64,000 nucleotides of DNA from Labilithrix sp. (lineage in GTDB: Bacteria; Myxococcota_A; Polyangia; Polyangiales; Polyangiaceae). Positions 61,549-64,000 of this stretch are shown here, in pieces (position 1 is the first letter of the stretch; each line of letters opens with the position of its first letter). The DNA is taken from assembly GCA_019637105.1 (NCBI GenBank), contig JAHBWF010000006.1, positions 1 to 64,000 on the forward strand, read 5' to 3'. Both the position numbers and the translations under genes were made by a program. The notes beneath the pieces are model-generated. The model ran no database searches. It saw nothing but the letters and a program-made list of their open reading frames with translations, and was not told where the DNA came from.

Positions 61549-62562
61549 ATGGGCGTGAGCTACGCTCGTCCACGAGAGGCGTTGATTCGTCGTCGCTTTC
61601 AGAGCGCGCTCCTGGGGACGGGTGCCGTCCTGGGCACGTCTCTCGTCGCTTGCGTCACCGAGTCCGACGGTCGCCACGAGTGGACGAAGGCGTTCGCCGA
61701 CGTGTCGGCGAACGAGCGGACCTGCGTCGCGCGCGTGGATGGGAAGGTTCAATGCTGGGGCGTGGGGATCGGAAACCTCGTCCCGTTCACGACGCAGAAG
61801 GGAGACGGCGACTTCGTTCGCGTCGGCCACGCTTCGGAGTGCGTGTACGCGCTCACCGACGCGCACGAGCTGAAGTCCGTGGCCTCGAACACGAGGTGCC
61901 AGGCGCCGCCCGTCGGCAAGCAGCGCGACTTCTCCGTCGGGGACACGACGTGTTCGATCGCCGACGACGACACGATGCGCTGCTGGTCGTCGCGGTCCGG
62001 CTCGAAGGTCTGCGTCCCGGGGCGCGACGGTACACAGCGGTGCTTCCACGTCGAAGGGATCGGCCCCGTGGAGCCGTTCCCCGACGAGCATTTCCGGCGC
62101 GTCGCGGCGGGGGGGCACCACTCGTGCGCGATTCGCTCGGATTTCAAGCTCCGATGTTGGGGACCCGTGAACGCAGGCGTTCCGCCGGAGGGTCAGTGGG
62201 TCGACGTCGCCGTCGGGAATGGCTTCGGCTGCGCGATCGACACCGCCGGGGCAGCCGCCTGCTGGAGTGCAGCTCCGATGCCGGAGATCGTGCCGCCGCC
62301 CGGTGTTCGCTTCTCGCGCATCGCCGCGCGGAACGAGCGCGTCTGCGCTGTCGAAGAAGGGGGCGGCGCCGTCCGCTGCTGGGGCAAGCCCTTCCGCTGG
62401 AACGCGTGGACATTCGAGCCTCCGAGCGGCGCGTTCGTGGACGTCAGCGTGGGGACGAACCACGCCTGCGCGCGCAAGGCGAACGGGGACGCGGCCTGCT
62501 GGGGCGTCAATCAGCAGGGACAGGTGACCGGAAAGGCGCCCTCCAGGTTCTTCAGGAACTGA
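61549..62562 (+). CDS. Lipoprotein with RCC1-like propeller repeats
   Basis: 337 residues. A basic N-terminus (PREALIRRRFQSALL) and lipobox LVACV lead into about five to six repeats of V-x-x-G-x-x-x-x-C-A-x-x-x-x-G-x-x-x-C-W-G (VAAGGHHSCAIRSDFKLRCWG, VAVGNGFGCAIDTAGAAACW, VSVGTNHACARKANGDAACWGVNQQGQ). The paired cysteines per repeat suggest disulfide-linked blades. It is a typical RCC1-like secreted protein of myxobacteria. It lies 57 bases after the WD40-like lipoprotein gene and is probably cotranscribed with it. Confidence 0.82.
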   Translation: MGVSYARPREALIRRRFQSALLGTGAVLGTSLVACVTESDGRHEWTKAFADVSANERTCVARVDGKVQCWGVGIGNLVPFTTQKGDGDFVRVGHASECVYALTDAHELKSVASNTRCQAPPVGKQRDFSVGDTTCSIADDDTMRCWSSRSGSKVCVPGRDGTQRCFHVEGIGPVEPFPDEHFRRVAAGGHHSCAIRSDFKLRCWGPVNAGVPPEGQWVDVAVGNGFGCAIDTAGAAACWSAAPMPEIVPPPGVRFSRIAARNERVCAVEEGGGAVRCWGKPFRWNAWTFEPPSGAFVDVSVGTNHACARKANGDAACWGVNQQGQVTGKAPSRFFRN

Positions 62563-62771
62563 GGTCGGCGAAGCCCGACCTCGGAGACGCTCGAGGGCGC
62601 GGGGCAGCGGCTGCTCGCTCCGCTCGACTCCGCCCCTACCCGGTTTCTGTTCGTCGCCCCGCGGCTTCGCTCCCCGCTTCCTTCCCACGATCGGTCGCTC
62701 TCGCGCCGTCGCGGCTCGCTTCGATTTGGTCGGACTTTCACCAACAGGACAGCGCCCACGCTGGGCGCGCC

Positions 62772-62808
62772 AAAAAAGAGGCCGGAGGCGCACGCGCGCT
62801 CCGGCCTC
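62772..62808 (-). terminator. Intrinsic terminator of mdh
   Basis: On the minus strand GAGGCCGGAG (62808-62799), loop CGCGCGTGCGC, CTCCGGCCTC (62787-62778) is followed immediately by TTTTTT (62777-62772). It is a textbook rho-independent terminator 27 bases after the mdh stop. Confidence 0.9.
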
Positions 62809-62835
62809 GTCGTCGCTCGAACGCAGCGCGAAGGC

Positions 62836-63774
62836 TCAGCTCTTCTTCACGACGTCGACCACCGACTGCACGCTCTGGGCGCTCTTCGCGAGCATGCCCT
62901 TCTCCTCCTCCGTGAGCGGGATCTCGATGATCTTCTCGACGCCCTTGCCGCCGACGACGACCGGGACGCCCATGAAGAGGTCCTTGTAGCCGTACTCGCC
63001 GTCGAGGTACGCCGCGCACGGCAAAAGGCGCTTCTGGTCGAGGAGGTAGGCCTCGGCCATGGCGACCGCCGCGGACGCCGGCGCGTAGTACGCGCTCGTG
63101 CCCATCAGGTTGACGATCTCGCCGCCGCCCTTGCGGGTGCGCTCGACGATCGACGAAAGCTTGTCCTTGGAGATGAGCGTCGTCGCCGGCACGCCGTTGA
63201 TCGTCGTCATCGAGAGGACCGGCACCATGTCGTCGCCGTGGCCGCCGAGGACCATCGCGCGGACGTCCTTGACGCTCACGTTCGCCTCGCGCGCGAGGAA
63301 GAGCTGGAAGCGCGCCGAGTCGAGCACGCCCGCCATGCCGGCGATCTTGCTCTTGTCGCAGCCCGTGACGCGCTTGTACTCGTAGACCATCGCGTCGAGC
63401 GGGTTCGAGATCACGATCACGAACGCGTCGGGGCAGTACTTCTTCGCGTTGTTCGCGACGTCACGGATGATCGGGAGGTTCACGGCGACGAGATCGTCGC
63501 GCGACTGCCCCGGCTTGCGCGGGATGCCGGCGGTGACGATGAGGACGTCGGCGCCTTTCAGATCTTCCCACTTGGCCGAGCCGGCGATCGCCGAGTCGTA
63601 GCCGATGACCGAGCCGTTCTGCTCGAGGTCGAGCGCCTTGCCCTTGGCGAAGTTCTCCTTCGCGGGGATGTCGAAGAGGACGACGTCGCCGAGCTCCTTG
63701 TTCGCGCAGAGCCGCGCGAGCTCGCCGCCGATGTTTCCTGCGCCAATGAGTCCGATCTTCTTGCGGGTGGCCAT
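62836..63774 (-). CDS. mdh: Malate dehydrogenase (LDH-like type)
   Basis: 312 residues from an ATG with GAGG 10 bases upstream. NAD loop KIGLIGAGNIGGELA (about residues 6-20), substrate Arg in AGIPRKPGQSRDDL, VISNPLDAM, and the catalytic His in LGGHGDDMVP (about 175). The Arg-containing segment rather than Gln (IPRKPG) marks malate rather than lactate specificity. It serves the TCA cycle together with sucCD in the window. A strong terminator follows; upstream about 220 bases run to the window edge without a recognised gene. Confidence 0.96.
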   Translation of the reverse strand: MATRKKIGLIGAGNIGGELARLCANKELGDVVLFDIPAKENFAKGKALDLEQNGSVIGYDSAIAGSAKWEDLKGADVLIVTAGIPRKPGQSRDDLVAVNLPIIRDVANNAKKYCPDAFVIVISNPLDAMVYEYKRVTGCDKSKIAGMAGVLDSARFQLFLAREANVSVKDVRAMVLGGHGDDMVPVLSMTTINGVPATTLISKDKLSSIVERTRKGGGEIVNLMGTSAYYAPASAAVAMAEAYLLDQKRLLPCAAYLDGEYGYKDLFMGVPVVVGGKGVEKIIEIPLTEEEKGMLAKSAQSVQSVVDVVKKS

Positions 63775-64000
63775 GATGAATCCTCGCTCTGTCCGGCGCG
63801 GCCGGAGTTGGGCGTCGCGTTTGGGCGGCGTTCTAACACGCTCGCCCCGCGCGGAGATAGACGCGCGGCGCGCGCGCGGCATCTGAACGCGTGGGAGGGT
63901 CGCGTCCGGCGGCGCTCGGCGCAATTTTCGCGCGCCTCCGTGCCACACGCGTCGTCCGCGCGCAGCGCCCACGGGCGCACGCGGGCCGCTCCGCAAGGGC

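Noticed and set aside
63930..63950. Second TGGCACGGA on the minus strand upstream of mdh
   Set aside because: The -24 half of a sigma54 promoter is present, but no GC falls at the required -12 spacing (CGCGC instead of TTGC), so it is not called.

Overview
The window is very GC-rich DNA (visibly about 70 % or more) that reads as chromosome of a myxobacterium, most like the Polyangia (Sorangium/Labilithrix side). The pointers are a fab-rpiB-nrdR-ribD block typical of that group, FHA and Ser/Thr-kinase signalling proteins, about 17 putative lipoproteins, and exported proteins with Asp-Ala-Gly-rich linkers. No species can be named from sequence alone. I see no tRNA, rRNA, CRISPR array, transposase or prophage gene.

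Layout. 1-10 kb: 5' end of glnS (cut by the window edge), a VWA lipoprotein, an acyl-CoA carboxylase beta subunit, a DDAH-like guanidino hydrolase coupled to an unknown protein, a PPC-type lipoprotein, a marR-BKACE-enoyl-CoA hydratase operon, a GNAT acetyltransferase and an M15 peptidase. 10.6-23.7 kb: yceD-rpmF, then about 6.4 kb of lineage-specific genes (lipoproteins, M14 carboxypeptidase, periplasmic binding protein) flanked by non-coding repeats, then fabD-fabG-acpP-fabF-rpiB-nrdR-ribD and def. 24-27 kb: an FHA protein fused to a CpaF-like ATPase that has lost its nucleotide-binding motifs, and a small conserved-looking gene. 27-35 kb: a membrane protein-PEBP-argS operon, a DUF192-cyclophilin pair and HMG-CoA lyase. 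Between DUF192 and HMG-CoA lyase lies a compact intergenic unit: two dyads, a near-consensus sigma54 promoter and a hairpin with a nine-C loop followed by a T-rich tract. 35-43 kb: DUF485-actP, a TPR lipoprotein, purF, and a kinase-FHA-degenerate GGDEF protein. 43-57 kb: alaS, a HEAT protein, a pair of paralogous lipoproteins, ndk-dapD-dapE, a CrtI-like oxidoreductase and sucCD. 57-64 kb: an Ig-like lipoprotein, a four-helix-bundle remnant, a secreted esterase with a triplicated lipobox, a papain/C39-like protein of unknown role, two propeller lipoproteins and mdh with an intrinsic terminator.

How the genes fit together. The housekeeping set covers lipid synthesis (fab), lysine/peptidoglycan precursors (dapD, dapE), the TCA cycle (sucCD, mdh), purine and riboflavin synthesis, and translation (glnS, argS, alaS, rpmF, def). 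Acyl-CoA breakdown is represented by the carboxylase, hydratase, BKACE and HMG-CoA lyase, and acetate uptake by actP. Around this sit many single surface lipoproteins without recognised enzymes. Two signalling proteins carry decayed catalytic domains next to intact FHA domains. The most interesting candidate is the putative sigma54-driven C-loop hairpin RNA at about 32.7-32.9 kb.
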